This document shows, piece after piece, positions 1 through 10,960 of a DNA stretch of 64,000 bases (position 1 is the stretch's first letter; each line of letters begins with the position of its first letter). Below the pieces are notes generated by a model that was not told the DNA's origin, did no database searches, and worked only from the letters and a program-made list of their open reading frames with translations. The translations under genes and the position numbers were made by a program. Source of the DNA: Achaetomium macrosporum (Eukaryota; Ascomycota; Sordariomycetes; Sordariales; Chaetomiaceae); the NCBI GenBank assembly GCA_033296875.1, contig MU860079.1, positions 38,140 to 102,139 of the forward strand. Reading direction: 5' to 3'.

Positions 1-1298
1 GTCGCGGATATACTCCTCCAGCGGCAGGACCCGGTGCTGGCTGCGCTGGCCCATCTCGACGCCCCTCTTCTGTATGAAGCGCGCATACCCCATCGTCAGC
101 CGCTTCCACTGCTCCCTGCCCACCTTGCCAGCGACGTAATCAGCATAGAGCATGGCATCAAACGCCGCCTGCGACGTGGACGCCACCGTGTGCGGCCGAA
201 ACCCCGCGAGCGCATCCCCGATCAGCACCACCTTCCCGTCGAGGAACTCGTTGGCCGGGCTGAGCACGTCGGTCACCGCCTGCACGAACGGCCGCTCGGC
301 CTTGCACACCACCTCGGCGAACTGCGGCGGCAGCCGCTCACGCGCCAGGTCCTGCTGGCGCTGCCACGCCTTCGGATCCATCAGGCCCGGCGGCACGGTG
401 ATGCGGTGGCGTCGGCCGTGGCGGTCGGTGAGGATCTCGTCCAGCTCGGGCGAGCCCTCGGGGAAGTTGGTGTAGTAGACGAAGTTGATCAGCCGCTGGC
501 CCGGCTCCACTGTCCCGTGCAGACCGGGGATCAGGTAGGCGAGGATCTGGATCCCGGGCGCGTGGTAGAAGGTGAAGCGGTTTGCGAACGTGTCGCGCGC
601 CGCGGGGCTGGCTTCGTGCTCGACTACCGTGCCCCGCAGCGCACAGTAGCCGGCGTATGTCCGCTCCGTGCTTGGGGCGAAGAGGGAACGGATGAAGGAG
701 CCGGGGCCGTCGGCACCGATCACGCGGTCGGCGCGCAGGCTGCCGGTGCGGGAAGGGTCGCTTGTGCATTGCCAGGATACGCAGACACCGCTGTTGTCTG
801 AGCCATGAACAGCTTCAACGGCCGTGACGGTGCGGTCGTGGAGATGAACTGCCGCCCCTTGGCTCGGGTCAGGGGCCGGCACGTCGCAGTATGGGCTGGG
901 GAGGCCGTCGTAGTTGGCGCGCATCAGGTGGTAGGTCAAGCCCCACGAGCTCATGTTCTGCTCCGCGTCTATTTGGTGGACAACGTTGCCCTCCCTGTCG
1001 AGATACTGTCTCCTTTCCGAGCGGACGGCTACCACCTTCCGCTGGCAGCGGTTGTATCGCTGCAGGAACGCGAGAGAGTGGCCGCCGGCTACGATCCCGG
1101 CGCCTTGGTCGTGCAGCAACGGCGCTGGGTTCCGTTCCAAGATGGTTGTGTCGTGGCCCAGCGCTTTCAGTGCGATGCCCGTCGCCAGGCCTCCTAGAGA
1201 TCCGCCGACCTATGTATTATTACTCATATGTTAGCAATTTCTGTTGTTATCACAGTCATCTCAAGTCGGGTGTATGTGCGTACGATCACGAAATGCAT
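1..1298 (-). CDS. FAD-dependent aromatic-ring monooxygenase, partial (C-terminus beyond window edge)
   Basis: Two exons: 1298-1284 (15 nt, encoding MHFVI) and 1209 to beyond position 1. They are joined across a 74-nt intron (donor GTACGC, branch GCTAAC, acceptor TACATAG). The splice gives MHFVIVGGSLGGLATGIALK, the Rossmann FAD-binding start of group A flavoprotein hydroxylases. Further on come the DG motif (VIGADGPGS) and the second FAD contact GDALAGFRPH. The GD..GFRPH form and the GGSLGG start resemble 2,6-dihydroxypyridine 3-monooxygenase-like proteins, which hydroxylate aromatic or N-heteroaromatic rings using NAD(P)H and O2. About 405 codons are visible and the reading frame is open to the edge. 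Substrate is not predictable from sequence. The tiny first exon is easily missed by gene finders. Function is a family-level inference. Confidence 0.85.
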
Positions 1299-3395
1299 TT
1301 TCTCGGGCGTGCGCTCTCCATTCGTGGTCTCGCTCGTGGTTGCCATTTCTGCTTCTGAAACATCTGAAGGGTATACCGGCAGCTGAGATAGATTGGGGGA
1401 AGATGTGGCGGCTTACCGACAACAGCGGACCAGTTCCACGTGCCTTGCTGCAGCCAGGGTGGAAATTCCAATTGAAGTACTCGAAGGAAAAAGAGGGAAA
1501 ATTCAAAGATATGTCGATCGATCATCGATTTTGCTCGAGCTCGCAGCCTCGCAACGAGGCCCCTGGATCCCACTCTGACATGCATATAGCCTATTCGATC
1601 GGAATGAACGGTATTTCCATCCTACTACCAAGGCACCCCTGAGCGCCAGGGGTGAAGGGCGCCAGTGAATGGGGGAGCAAAGATTCAGGAATATCATAAC
1701 GCAATAGGCTGGGTCATCCAACTGAGCTCACCTTTGTGACTTTGTCCTAGATCCCACCACCGCCTCAGCATATTGCTCGGACTTCCTCCGGCTCCGCAAC
1801 CATGCAACAGCAGAGTTCGTGATGATAGTTTAAGCCTGCCCACAGAGCTACAGCTATTGCATTCAGGCCGACGAAGAGTCACTGCGGAGCGTGTCCACCC
1901 CATTCGGATAATTGAGATGGTTGATGGTTGTTATGTCACCGGCCCAGCTAGTTCGGTAGGAGCTGGACATTGGGTCTCGTGGCCTTTTGACCGTCGTCGT
2001 GTTGGAGCAGAAAAGTTCCCGAGGTCGTGGCAAAGGACCGGGCCGCCCCGGCCGGGGTTGAAGAGGACGGAGGGTTGGATTTGATTGCAGCGGATATGGT
2101 GTACCGAGCATTCTACGATGCTATTGAGACGCTCGGGGAGTATTGATGGCATTCTATGCCGGTGTGACACTTTCTGGCCACTGGCACCTTTATGAAGTGG
2201 ACAAACCGGGTGTGTATCAGGTATTGTGAGCGCACTGGGGAAGGAGCGTAGGCGTCCCCTGTTCCCTTCTTTTTCCACCTTGTCGTGTCTCATTTCCGTT
2301 TCTGCTCTTTTCTGCTTTTACATCTACCTCTTTATTTCATTCGAACCCTGCCCTAACTCCTTTCACGTATGTTTAATCTACGTCCGTCTTATCTCGAGTA
2401 ACCGTGATTATCTCTCAAGGTCACACACCTATTTCCCTTCTGCTCTTCTTTCACCCTGAACAGGTCTCCAATTTTGCATGATACCAATATGAGTTCGTAA
2501 TCATATACGTGCGAGGAGTTTACGTTTTGAACTCCAAATCAGCAGGCGAAAGTGTTGGGATATGGAGTTCCCTGGACAAACAGGTTATGGATTGTAAGAA
2601 GAACCTAACTCCGGGCCTTCACAGTGGATGTGATTAACAGAGAGCAGTTACGGGCGCATTAAATTCAGCCAGGATCTGAACAAGGGGATGGGAATATCCC
2701 ACGGCTCTGTTTCCGCTTGAGGATAATACATGTAGCTGTATCCATGTTTGTGTCCAACCGTCCAAGCCTCCATATTCGGCCCTGCTCCTGCATAAGATGA
2801 TAAGGATCGGCCCGCCTAGCCAATGACCGTAGCAGGGCAGCGCGAGGCGTTTTGGGACGCCGAGTTCTGGTACCTGGAATCAGCCTTACACATTGGCATC
2901 TACTACTCTACTGTGGTAGCATGGAAGCGGGCAAGTTCCTGCAAAAGAGCGGAGTGGAGCGCCAGGAGCGGTCAGGTGGCGCAGACAATGGTACCAGTAT
3001 ACATCGTTTTTCCCAATCGGGAAAGACAGCAACAACTCCTTAACTTGAATCCGTTTCTTCAAGAATGATTCATTCTGACAGCAGGCAAGGATCGGCGAAT
3101 GTATGCCTTACCAAGGCGAATCGTCGACAGCTGAGAGCTACAGAGCCATCCAAACCACGGCACGGCGCACGTCAGTACCGCCTTTACGCTAGCCGACCAC
3201 ATGAAGTCAAGGACATGCATTCCTCGTACACTCGGGACGCCGAGGTATCCGGACACCGAGCCTTCATGGATAGTATAAAGCGATGGCAGACGGGAAGCAA
3301 TCGTGATGACCTACTAGTATCCATCTCCAGTACTTGCCTGCAGACTGCGGTGCCCTCCCTGTTTCTCCAATATCGAACCCGAATCTTGATAAAAG
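1299..3395. other. intergenic, no gene supported
   Basis: About 2.1 kb between the monooxygenase 5' end and the S33 peptidase. It holds the promoters of both divergently transcribed genes. Only short open frames are present, none with family features or a coherent splice pattern. A pyrimidine-rich stretch lies at about 2255-2460. Confidence 0.6.
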
Positions 3396-5409
3396 ATGGC
3401 CCGGTTATTCACAGCCGTGGTGCAACTCTTCCTGCTTACAACTGCTGTCGCTCAAGCGACGTATGTAAGACAGGGCAGTAGTCATCGCAGCCGAAGCCAG
3501 ACAAAAATCGCGTGGCGCGCATGCGACGTCGAAGGGGCAGCTGTGCCCGTTGAATGCGGCAGCCTGAGCGTCCCCTTGGACTACACGGCCGAAGACTCGA
3601 ACGCGACCCTCAACCTCGAACTCTTCAAGGTCCCGGCCGTCAACAGCCCGTCTAAAGGCAGCATTTTGTTTAACTTTGGGGGACCCGGCGATACTGGCAT
3701 CGCGGACTTGGCTCTTTTTGGAGATGTGCTGCGGGTGTAAGACACTTCCTGCGGATGACGAAGTTCCGGGCTGTGGGATGGTGGCAGGTGCTGACGAGAG
3801 TATGCTAGGTTGACGGGCGGATACCACGATCTAGTGGTATTTGTGCCGAGGTGAGTGCAGGCGATGGAGCTGTTGCGAAATGGTAAGCTAATTAGTGTCA
3901 AAATCCGCAGGGGTACCGACAACAACACTCTTCCGTTCTCGTGCTACAGTACCGCAGTCGAGAGAACCATTGCCCAACTCAGCCTTGCCGCCGGGAACTC
4001 CTCCGACGTTGCGGCGGGAAGGAACTGGGCCAACGCACAGATTCTGGCTGATACCTGCTATGTCGCTCAGAACGAGACCGGGGCATTTGTTGGCACCTCC
4101 TTTGTTGCGAGGGACATGATGCGCATCGTGGACGCGCTCGGTGAAGACGGGCTGCTCCGATACTGGGGTAAGCATGGACTTTCTACCCTCTCTGAGTCTG
4201 GCAAGGGCCCAACTGACATGAGTTGCTCAACGGTGCAGGCTTCTCATACGGGACGCTGCTTGGAGCGACCGCGGCTGCCATGTTTCCCGACAGAATGGAC
4301 AAAGTGATCCTCGACGGCGTGGTCAATCCTCACGAGTACTACCAAAACAGGTACGCCATATCCACGATGCACCTTTGCTATCCAACCCGCCCCACCTGAG
4401 CAATGACAACTGATCCTCTGCAACAGGGAAGTCGAAATGTTCACCGACACAGACAAGGTCTTCGCCGGGTTCTGCTCCGGTTGCGTCGCAGACCCAGCCC
4501 GTTGCCCCTTAGCGCGCAACCACACCGCCGCCTCCCTGGAAGAAGCCATCCTCTCATTCATGTACCACCTCAAATACAACCCCATCGCAGTCCACATCCC
4601 AGACCTGGGAGGCACCCTGGTCGAGTACACCCTGCTCCGCCAACTGACCCTCAACAACCTCTACGCCCCCTCGATCTGGCCCGCTTTCGCGACCTTCCTA
4701 GACGGCCTCATGTCAGGCGACATGGGCCCCGTCATCGCGTACATCACGAGCCTCCTCTCGCAGCCATCCCCCGTGGCGGCCGAAGCACTGCAGGGCATCA
4801 AGTGCGGCGACGTGCTGGTGCGGTCGCCCACGCTCGAGGACATCCTCCCCGTGGTGGAGGGCCGGCACCGCGCCAGCAAGGTCGCCGGCGACGCGGCCGA
4901 CCACGTGCCCATGTGGTGCGCGCAGTGGCAGATCGACGCCAAAGAGCGCTACCGCGGCGACTTCCGCGTGCGGACGAGGAACCCCGTGCTGGTTATTGGC
5001 AACACGTACGATCCGGTCACGCCGCTTGCGGCGGCGAGGAATGTGAGTGCCGGCCTGGAGGGGAGCGTTGTGCTGCAGCATGATGGCTATGGGGTATGTT
5101 TTCGATCCTTTTCCTTGTTTTGTTGTCGGTCTGTCTGCTGACGAGAAAAAAACCTAGCATTCTTCTCTCGCCCAAGCCTCGTTGTGCACGGCCATGGCAA
5201 TCCGGGCTTACTTTGTGAATGGCACATTGCCCGAGCCCGGAACGGTGTGTGATGTGCATGTTCCCCTGTTTGCGGGGACGGATGGATTTGATGAGATCCT
5301 GAAGCACTTCGAGAATGGAGGTAATGCAACGGCTAAAAGGGACAGCACGGATAGATCTGGATTGGCCAGACGGCTGCTGGCGCCGAAGCCTTTCTTCATG
5401 GGCATCTAA
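3396..5409 (+). CDS. Secreted S33-family (TAP-like) serine peptidase, alpha/beta hydrolase
   Basis: Six exons: 3396-3736, 3809-3850, 3911-4167, 4239-4350, 4427-5093, 5158-5409, giving 556 aa. The start is the ATG opening a clear signal peptide (MARLFTAVVQLFLLTTAVAQA). Exon joins restore the alpha/beta-hydrolase core: an oxyanion-side FNFGGPG, the nucleophile elbow GFSYGT (Ser216, formed across the exon 3/4 junction), the acid in NTYDPVTP (Asp446) and the histidine in GYGHSS (His474, across exon 5/6). This order and the C-terminal TAP-like domain fit the tripeptidyl-aminopeptidase/proline-iminopeptidase-like S33 peptidases, which in fungi are secreted and trim peptides outside the cell. Paired cysteines (for example CSGC and the Cys after the histidine motif) fit a disulfide-bonded extracellular enzyme. 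Exact specificity is unknown. Confidence 0.9.
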
Positions 5410-6312
5410 GTTCAGATCATTCCAGGTTTCTGTCGATGTCGTCTTTGATTTTGGGTTGGAAGATTTGGGCCATAGAGGGCAGAGGAGTGCTGTATTACTA
5501 GTGTATGGCTCGAACCGGAAAGCTTGTGACTTTCGGATGTGCTTATCTTCATGTAACTACCCAATTCAATACTAGCTGTAAAGGACCGTGTTCAACATCC
5601 AGTTTCGGCGTCCTCTTGACGGAAGATAAGTTCCTGGGTGCCAAATGAGGGTTAGGGGTTGCTGACAGGGATTATGTTTCCTCGGTAGTACAGTACGGAT
5701 GCCGTGATCGCTATGTCCGTTTCAGGAACTTGAGATGCCATTTTGTCTCGGCTGCCGCCATGGCGAACAGCGCTCGAGCGGCTTCGTGATAGACAGCAAA
5801 GTGCAGTGCAACAACCCGAAGCGGCGTCGGAGTTTGATGGAACGAAGGAATCGAAGCTTCCAACGGCCTGGAACAGTGTGGGGCATCTGCGGAGAATGTT
5901 GGTCAGCAGTCTTGGCAGAGGCTGGCCAATCAACTGCCTTCCAGATCTGGACATCTCCCGTCACTGCGGCCCAATGACGGCTTGGGCGCGGGGCCAAGTT
6001 CCAAACAACGACTCGGAAGCTGCATGAACTGCGATCCTGGATCATCGTGCATGACATGCCATTGAAGCAGCGAGAATCAGCCTGGACTGCCGATGACGAC
6101 AGCGGCCACTGGCCGTTTATAATCTCGACAACTGCGGCAGCTCATTTCCACCTGGAATTTTCGATATCGACCCCAGCGCAGTATCCATGGGAATAAGCGG
6201 TGGTATGACTCGGTGATAAGCGGACGAAGTCGAATGTGCCTGCCTGCCGCTGCCGCCACCACAAGGGCCACAGGATACGATCCAAGACGATGCGACATTT
6301 TGGCCCGACGAC
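5410..6312. other. intergenic: 3' UTR of peptidase and TBC-gene promoter
   Basis: No open frame here has gene-like features on either strand. The segment carries the peptidase 3' end and the promoter/5' UTR of the TBC gene. Confidence 0.6.
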
Positions 6313-9300
6313 ATGGAGGCGACAGCCGCTTCTTCATCGGCTCCCCTTGAGCGCTCCATCTCGCAGCAATCTGGCACCTCAATGAGGAGCCATCGATCCG
6401 GCGCTCGCACCCGCAAGAAGCTCACATCACAGCCCTCCAGCTCTGCCTCTTCCATCGCCCTCTCCGACAAGTCTCTGACTTCGTTCCCATCTTTCTCCCC
6501 AGACTCGCCCCGTCAAGAGAGATCCTCTTTCTTCTTCTTCCGCAGCGATGACGATTCGACCACGGCGACCTCTTCGCGCAAGACATCTGGACCGAGCTTG
6601 CCCAGCTCGGAGCAGGGAGAGGGAGAGGGAGAGAGACAGGAACAGGAACAGGAACGGGAACAAGGAAAAGCAGAGGAGCGGCCGCAGCCATCAGTGACAG
6701 TTGACCACCTTACCAACTCGTCACCGACCGAAGCCGCCCGTGGCGCTCTGTTTGAGGATGTGCCGCTGGCTTCGCGCAAGATCCCCGGCGCACTGCACCA
6801 TGCCGACGATGACCACATCAAGCGCTTGATCGCCCGCCACGGCGCTGTCAACCTTGTGCGACAGATCGCCGAAGATCTGGCGGTGCGAGACGCCCAGATC
6901 GCGAAATTGCGCCGTCGGGCTGACGAGCGCGAGCGCGCCCTGCGAAAGATCGTCTTGGAATGCGGTCTTTCCAGCCTGGATCTAGAGACGCGCCTGCGGG
7001 CCATTGAACAGGAAGCGAGGGCCAACGGAACGTTGAGGCGGGCATCGGGAGACGGGATTTCAGATCTGATGACGGATGCCATGGCCGAGGATGTGAGATC
7101 CTACGCAAGCAACGCGCTAGACGACGCAACCATCCGCGCAAGTTCAGTGCCCCCACCTGCCCCCTCCGATACCGAGACCGAGACCACAAAAGGCAGCACG
7201 CGAGGCTGGAAGGAGTACTTATGGGGGAGCGGCACTGCGAAGAAGTCCAGTCGGGCTAGTAGCACAACGAGAGAGACCGGCAAGCAACAGCCGGCTGTGG
7301 TCAGAGCCACTCCAGTAGAGCGGCGACCGGCGCTGCAGGAGGACCTCTTCGAGCCGCCCGAGGATAACCCCGTGAGAAGCTCTAGCAGAGCATCCAGTAT
7401 CAACTCGGGACACAATGCAAGGAAACCGTCTTTAGCCAGTATGGCCCTGCGGCTTGTCGCAGGAGGGGCGTCAATAGGGCGAGATGGTGAAATGCGTGGA
7501 CGCGCTAGCAGCAGCATGCAACGCGGGGACTCGATGAGGACGCCGTCGAGCCCGAGCTTAAACACGACCGGGTCCGCCCGTGCTGTATCAGCCCAAGGAG
7601 GCCCAAAATCGCTAATGACAATGCGTCGACCCGCTAGTTCTGTTCGACCCATAGATGTTCCTCCGCGGACTCAGCCTCAGGAGCGCTGGGACACGATGGT
7701 TTCTACTCCAGGCGGGCCTCTCATCGCCCGGCACCAGAGCTATGGCCCCGTCGAGATGGACGCCATCCTTCCGCCGGAAGATCAGCCGCCGACCCTAACA
7801 CATATCTACAACAACTATCCGGGCGCCGAATATCTAACGGACCGCTTCGGCTTTATCTATGATCAGCGCAGGAAGAAGCGCCAACGAGAAGCAGCTCAGA
7901 TGGCTCGCCACGCCAAGAAGGGCAGCCGCACCGAGATGATATCCAATGGCCGGAACGGCCTTTCCCCGCCGCTGCTGGAGGACAGCGCGAGTGGCAAACT
8001 GAGTGTCGGGAGCGACGGCAGACCCGGCACGCCAGGCTCATCTGAAGAGCTTCGCGAAGACGTCAAACCCAAGAGGTGGCAGGACTACCTGAAGATCGCG
8101 ACCTTCCCTACGGAGCTGCTCTCGCACACCCCTTTGATCAGCCCCCAGGGATTTGAGGTGCTAGAAGCTGCCGAACCACCAAAGTCACCCAGCTGCTCGC
8201 CGAGTATCATGTCGGAAGATCGAGGCTTCCTGCCGTCCGCTACGACCACCGCGGCAATAACGCCAAGTGACACCGAGACCCTGCCGTCTTCCGAGGGCGA
8301 GCAGCCGTCGGCAACTCTCGCGAAGGAGGATGCCGAGCCGGTGAAGCTGCTGCTCGAGAACCTCAACCAACTGCACGATACCCTGCAGCGAGAGAAGACG
8401 GTGCGTTGGAACGATTTCCTCAGAAAAGTCAGAGCAGAGCGGAAACGAGACGGGGAGGCCGCAGCAGCAGCAGCAGCCGCAGCCGCCGAGGCAAGGTTTC
8501 AACGAGCTACGGCCGTCATGCCCGAAGCTCGGCTCGGCGATGGCGAGCTAATCGGCGTCGCCAGCCTCGGCATCCAAGGCAAAGTTGGCCGCGCCAAGGC
8601 CACCGAGTTCAGGTCCCTCGTCCTCGGCGGCATCCCCGTTGCTTACCGCTCCAAGATCTGGTCCGAGTGCTGCGGCGCAAAAGCGCTCCGCATCCCAGGC
8701 TACTACGCTTCCCTCGTCAACCGCTCTGAAGGCCAAGACGACCCGCAAGTGGTCTCGCAGATCAAAGCCGACATCACCCGCACCCTCACGGACAACATCT
8801 TCTTCCGCAAAGGCCCCGGCGTCGAGAAGCTCCACGAAGTCCTCCTCGCCTACTCACGCCGCAACCCCGACGTCGGCTACTGCCAGGGCATGAACCTGGT
8901 CGTGGCCAACCTGCTGCTCATCACGCCCTCGGCCGAGGACGCCTTCTGGATCCTGGCCTCCATGGTCGAGAACATCCTGCCGCCCAACTACTTCGACCAC
9001 TCCCTGCTGGCCTCCCGCGCCGACCAGGTCGTCCTGCGGCAGTATGTCGCCGAGGTCCTGCCCAAACTCTCCGCCCACTTCGACGCCCTCTCCATCGACC
9101 TCGAGACCATGACCTTCCAATGGTTCCTCTCCCTCTTCACCGACTGCCTCTCGGCCGAGGCCCTCTTCCGCGTCTGGGACGTCGTGCTCTGCTCTCCGCA
9201 CGACGGCGGCGCCTTCCTCTTCCAGGTCGCCCTCGCCCTGCTCAAGCTCAACGAGAACATGCTCCTCGCCTGCGAGAGCCCCGCCGAGGTGTACACCTAC

Positions 9301-9711
9301 ATCAACCACCAGATGACCAACCACGCCATCAGTATTGACGGGCTCGTGCAGGCGAGCGAGGCGCTGCGGCGGCTGGTCCGGCGCGAGGACATTGAGAACC
9401 GCCGGCGCAAGGCGATCGAGGGCGAGAGGGAGCTGGTGAAAGCTAGGGAGCAGCAGCGGCTGAGCGAGCGGATGATGAAGAACAACAAGGCGGCGGCGGC
9501 CGTCGCTGTCGGTGCGCCGGCGCCGGCTGTGGTCAGTCCTGAGGTGGCGACGGCCGCGCCGAGTAGGAGCGTTAGTCGTGCGCCGAGTAGGAACGTCAGT
9601 CGTGCGCCGAGCGTTGGCGGCGGGGAACGGGCACGGGAGGAGGATGGTGGAGCGGGGAAATCGGCTGCGTCGGGCTCCGTTGTTGCGGCCGAGGAGAGCG
9701 GTGAATCCTGA
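6313..9711 (+). CDS. TBC-domain Rab GTPase-activating protein
   Basis: Intronless, 1132 aa. The long N-terminal half is Ser/Thr-rich and likely disordered, with an acidic Glu/Gln run at about residues 100-115 and a predicted coiled coil at about 186-240. The TBC domain spans about residues 770-985. It has GGIPVAYRSKIW at its start, the arginine-finger motif IKADITRT (from residue 817) and the glutamine-finger motif GYCQGMN (from residue 855). Both catalytic fingers are present, so GAP activity is expected; it should accelerate GTP hydrolysis on a Rab in membrane traffic. A basic charged helix follows at about 1015-1060, then an Ala/Ser-rich tail with short RSVSRAPS-like repeats. The target Rab cannot be read from sequence. 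An Ala run near residue 718 is encoded by GCA/GCC repeats. Confidence 0.9.
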   Translation: MEATAASSSAPLERSISQQSGTSMRSHRSGARTRKKLTSQPSSSASSIALSDKSLTSFPSFSPDSPRQERSSFFFFRSDDDSTTATSSRKTSGPSLPSSEQGEGEGERQEQEQEREQGKAEERPQPSVTVDHLTNSSPTEAARGALFEDVPLASRKIPGALHHADDDHIKRLIARHGAVNLVRQIAEDLAVRDAQIAKLRRRADERERALRKIVLECGLSSLDLETRLRAIEQEARANGTLRRASGDGISDLMTDAMAEDVRSYASNALDDATIRASSVPPPAPSDTETETTKGSTRGWKEYLWGSGTAKKSSRASSTTRETGKQQPAVVRATPVERRPALQEDLFEPPEDNPVRSSSRASSINSGHNARKPSLASMALRLVAGGASIGRDGEMRGRASSSMQRGDSMRTPSSPSLNTTGSARAVSAQGGPKSLMTMRRPASSVRPIDVPPRTQPQERWDTMVSTPGGPLIARHQSYGPVEMDAILPPEDQPPTLTHIYNNYPGAEYLTDRFGFIYDQRRKKRQREAAQMARHAKKGSRTEMISNGRNGLSPPLLEDSASGKLSVGSDGRPGTPGSSEELREDVKPKRWQDYLKIATFPTELLSHTPLISPQGFEVLEAAEPPKSPSCSPSIMSEDRGFLPSATTTAAITPSDTETLPSSEGEQPSATLAKEDAEPVKLLLENLNQLHDTLQREKTVRWNDFLRKVRAERKRDGEAAAAAAAAAAEARFQRATAVMPEARLGDGELIGVASLGIQGKVGRAKATEFRSLVLGGIPVAYRSKIWSECCGAKALRIPGYYASLVNRSEGQDDPQVVSQIKADITRTLTDNIFFRKGPGVEKLHEVLLAYSRRNPDVGYCQGMNLVVANLLLITPSAEDAFWILASMVENILPPNYFDHSLLASRADQVVLRQYVAEVLPKLSAHFDALSIDLETMTFQWFLSLFTDCLSAEALFRVWDVVLCSPHDGGAFLFQVALALLKLNENMLLACESPAEVYTYINHQMTNHAISIDGLVQASEALRRLVRREDIENRRRKAIEGERELVKAREQQRLSERMMKNNKAAAAVAVGAPAPAVVSPEVATAAPSRSVSRAPSRNVSRAPSVGGGERAREEDGGAGKSAASGSVVAAEESGES

Positions 9712-10960
9712 GGATTGCTAGGGAGAAGGTGCCGAGCCAAGCAAAGCTGATGAAGTGCGAGCATCCCCGGTGGCGTGACCTTTCTGACATTGAGATCCGT
9801 TCGCATTTCACTGCACAGTCTTTCCTTGGTTTATATGCAATTATCCGGAGGACTCGAGTGCGTTTCCCGTTGGTTTTGTTTTCTATCCATTTAGCGTATT
9901 GCATCGGGGCAGTACTTATGTTCTCACTTCCTCCCATCGCGAAGGGCACATACCCTTCTTCCCTAGATTGGCCGTCATACTCTCAATTTCTAGGTAACGA
10001 TACCCGGATTCGGGGGGAAGCTAGGGAGGTGGGGAGTGGATTAGAGGGTGAAAAGGTCAAGCAGGTAGACATCGTAGCGGCACTATATAACGTTACACCC
10101 GATTTACCACATCGCTCTATGGTTTGAGTATTTGGTCGCCAGTAGTTGTTGACCTCAGCTTCAAGCTGTCCAAGCGAAAGACTCAATGGCCTCTCCCAAC
10201 TGGTAGGGACAAACAGCCAAGTGAGCCGGGAGACGAAACCATGGAGAAACAAACGGATAGGTAATGATCGGTCTTGTGACGACGCGGGCTTCAAGGCAGG
10301 ATTATAGATATAACCAAGGATTGTTGAAACCTGATCATGTTAAACCCCGGAGAGGGCTGTAATAAGGCAATCTAGGTCTCCGGTGAGGACTGGCTGCCTA
10401 CGTATGGAGGAATCAGGCATGTCAGAAGATACAACTTCCTGAAGAAGGGGAAGAAGGGGAAGAAGGGGAAGAGGAAGGAAAGGACGACGACCAAGACAAC
10501 AATAAAGGTAATCATAAGACAAAGATAAAGATAATGGGGGCGATGATGGGGACGACGATAGGGGCGACAATGGGGACGACGATAGGGGCGACGACAGGGA
10601 CCACAATAACGACAATAAAGGAGACGACAAGGAGGACGACAAGAATGGGTAAGAAGAAGAATTGGCATACAGGGCTCCCGGAGCACTGCGTTCCCTGGCT
10701 CAGGGAGCCCTTGGATACGGACCGAGCATCGGCTCCACTTTGCACATCTCGTGCAATTAGAGCAGCTCTCTCTGCCATTCTCTGCTTCCATTCTACTCTC
10801 TTATTGTAGAGGGAGCTCTCTTCCACATGCCTTGTTCCGTGTTCCCGTCTTCTGCGATATGTTTCCTAAAGACTGTCCCCAAAAAAAGAAAAGACTGTGC
10901 CGTCGCCGCTAGCCGCGTACAATTGACATCAGCTCGAACTGCGGAGGGAATTCGTTCATC
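9712..10960. other. intergenic between convergent genes
   Basis: It holds the 3' ends of the TBC gene (+) and the F-box-like gene (-). Apart from the tandem-repeat tract listed separately, I see no coding signal. Confidence 0.6.
10442..10640. repeat. purine-rich minisatellite
   Basis: Three copies of a 9-bp unit AAGAAGGGG run from 10442. At about 10536-10610 follows a degenerate repeat of about 24 bp built from GGGGACGACGATA and GGGGCGACAAT blocks, then GACGACAAGGAGGACGACAAG. It is strand-asymmetric, with almost only purines and C on the + strand. The + frame encodes only a Gly/Thr/Met repeat that is unlikely to be a protein. Confidence 0.75.

Noticed and set aside
5500..5530. B-box-like GGTTCGAGCC, possible tRNA gene
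   Set aside because: The flanking bases do not form a T-stem and no anticodon or acceptor stem can be drawn. No tRNA, rRNA or CRISPR was found elsewhere in the window by eye.
10534..10809. 91-codon Gly/Thr/Met-rich repeat protein
   Set aside because: It is a translation of the minisatellite, with no start context or conserved part.
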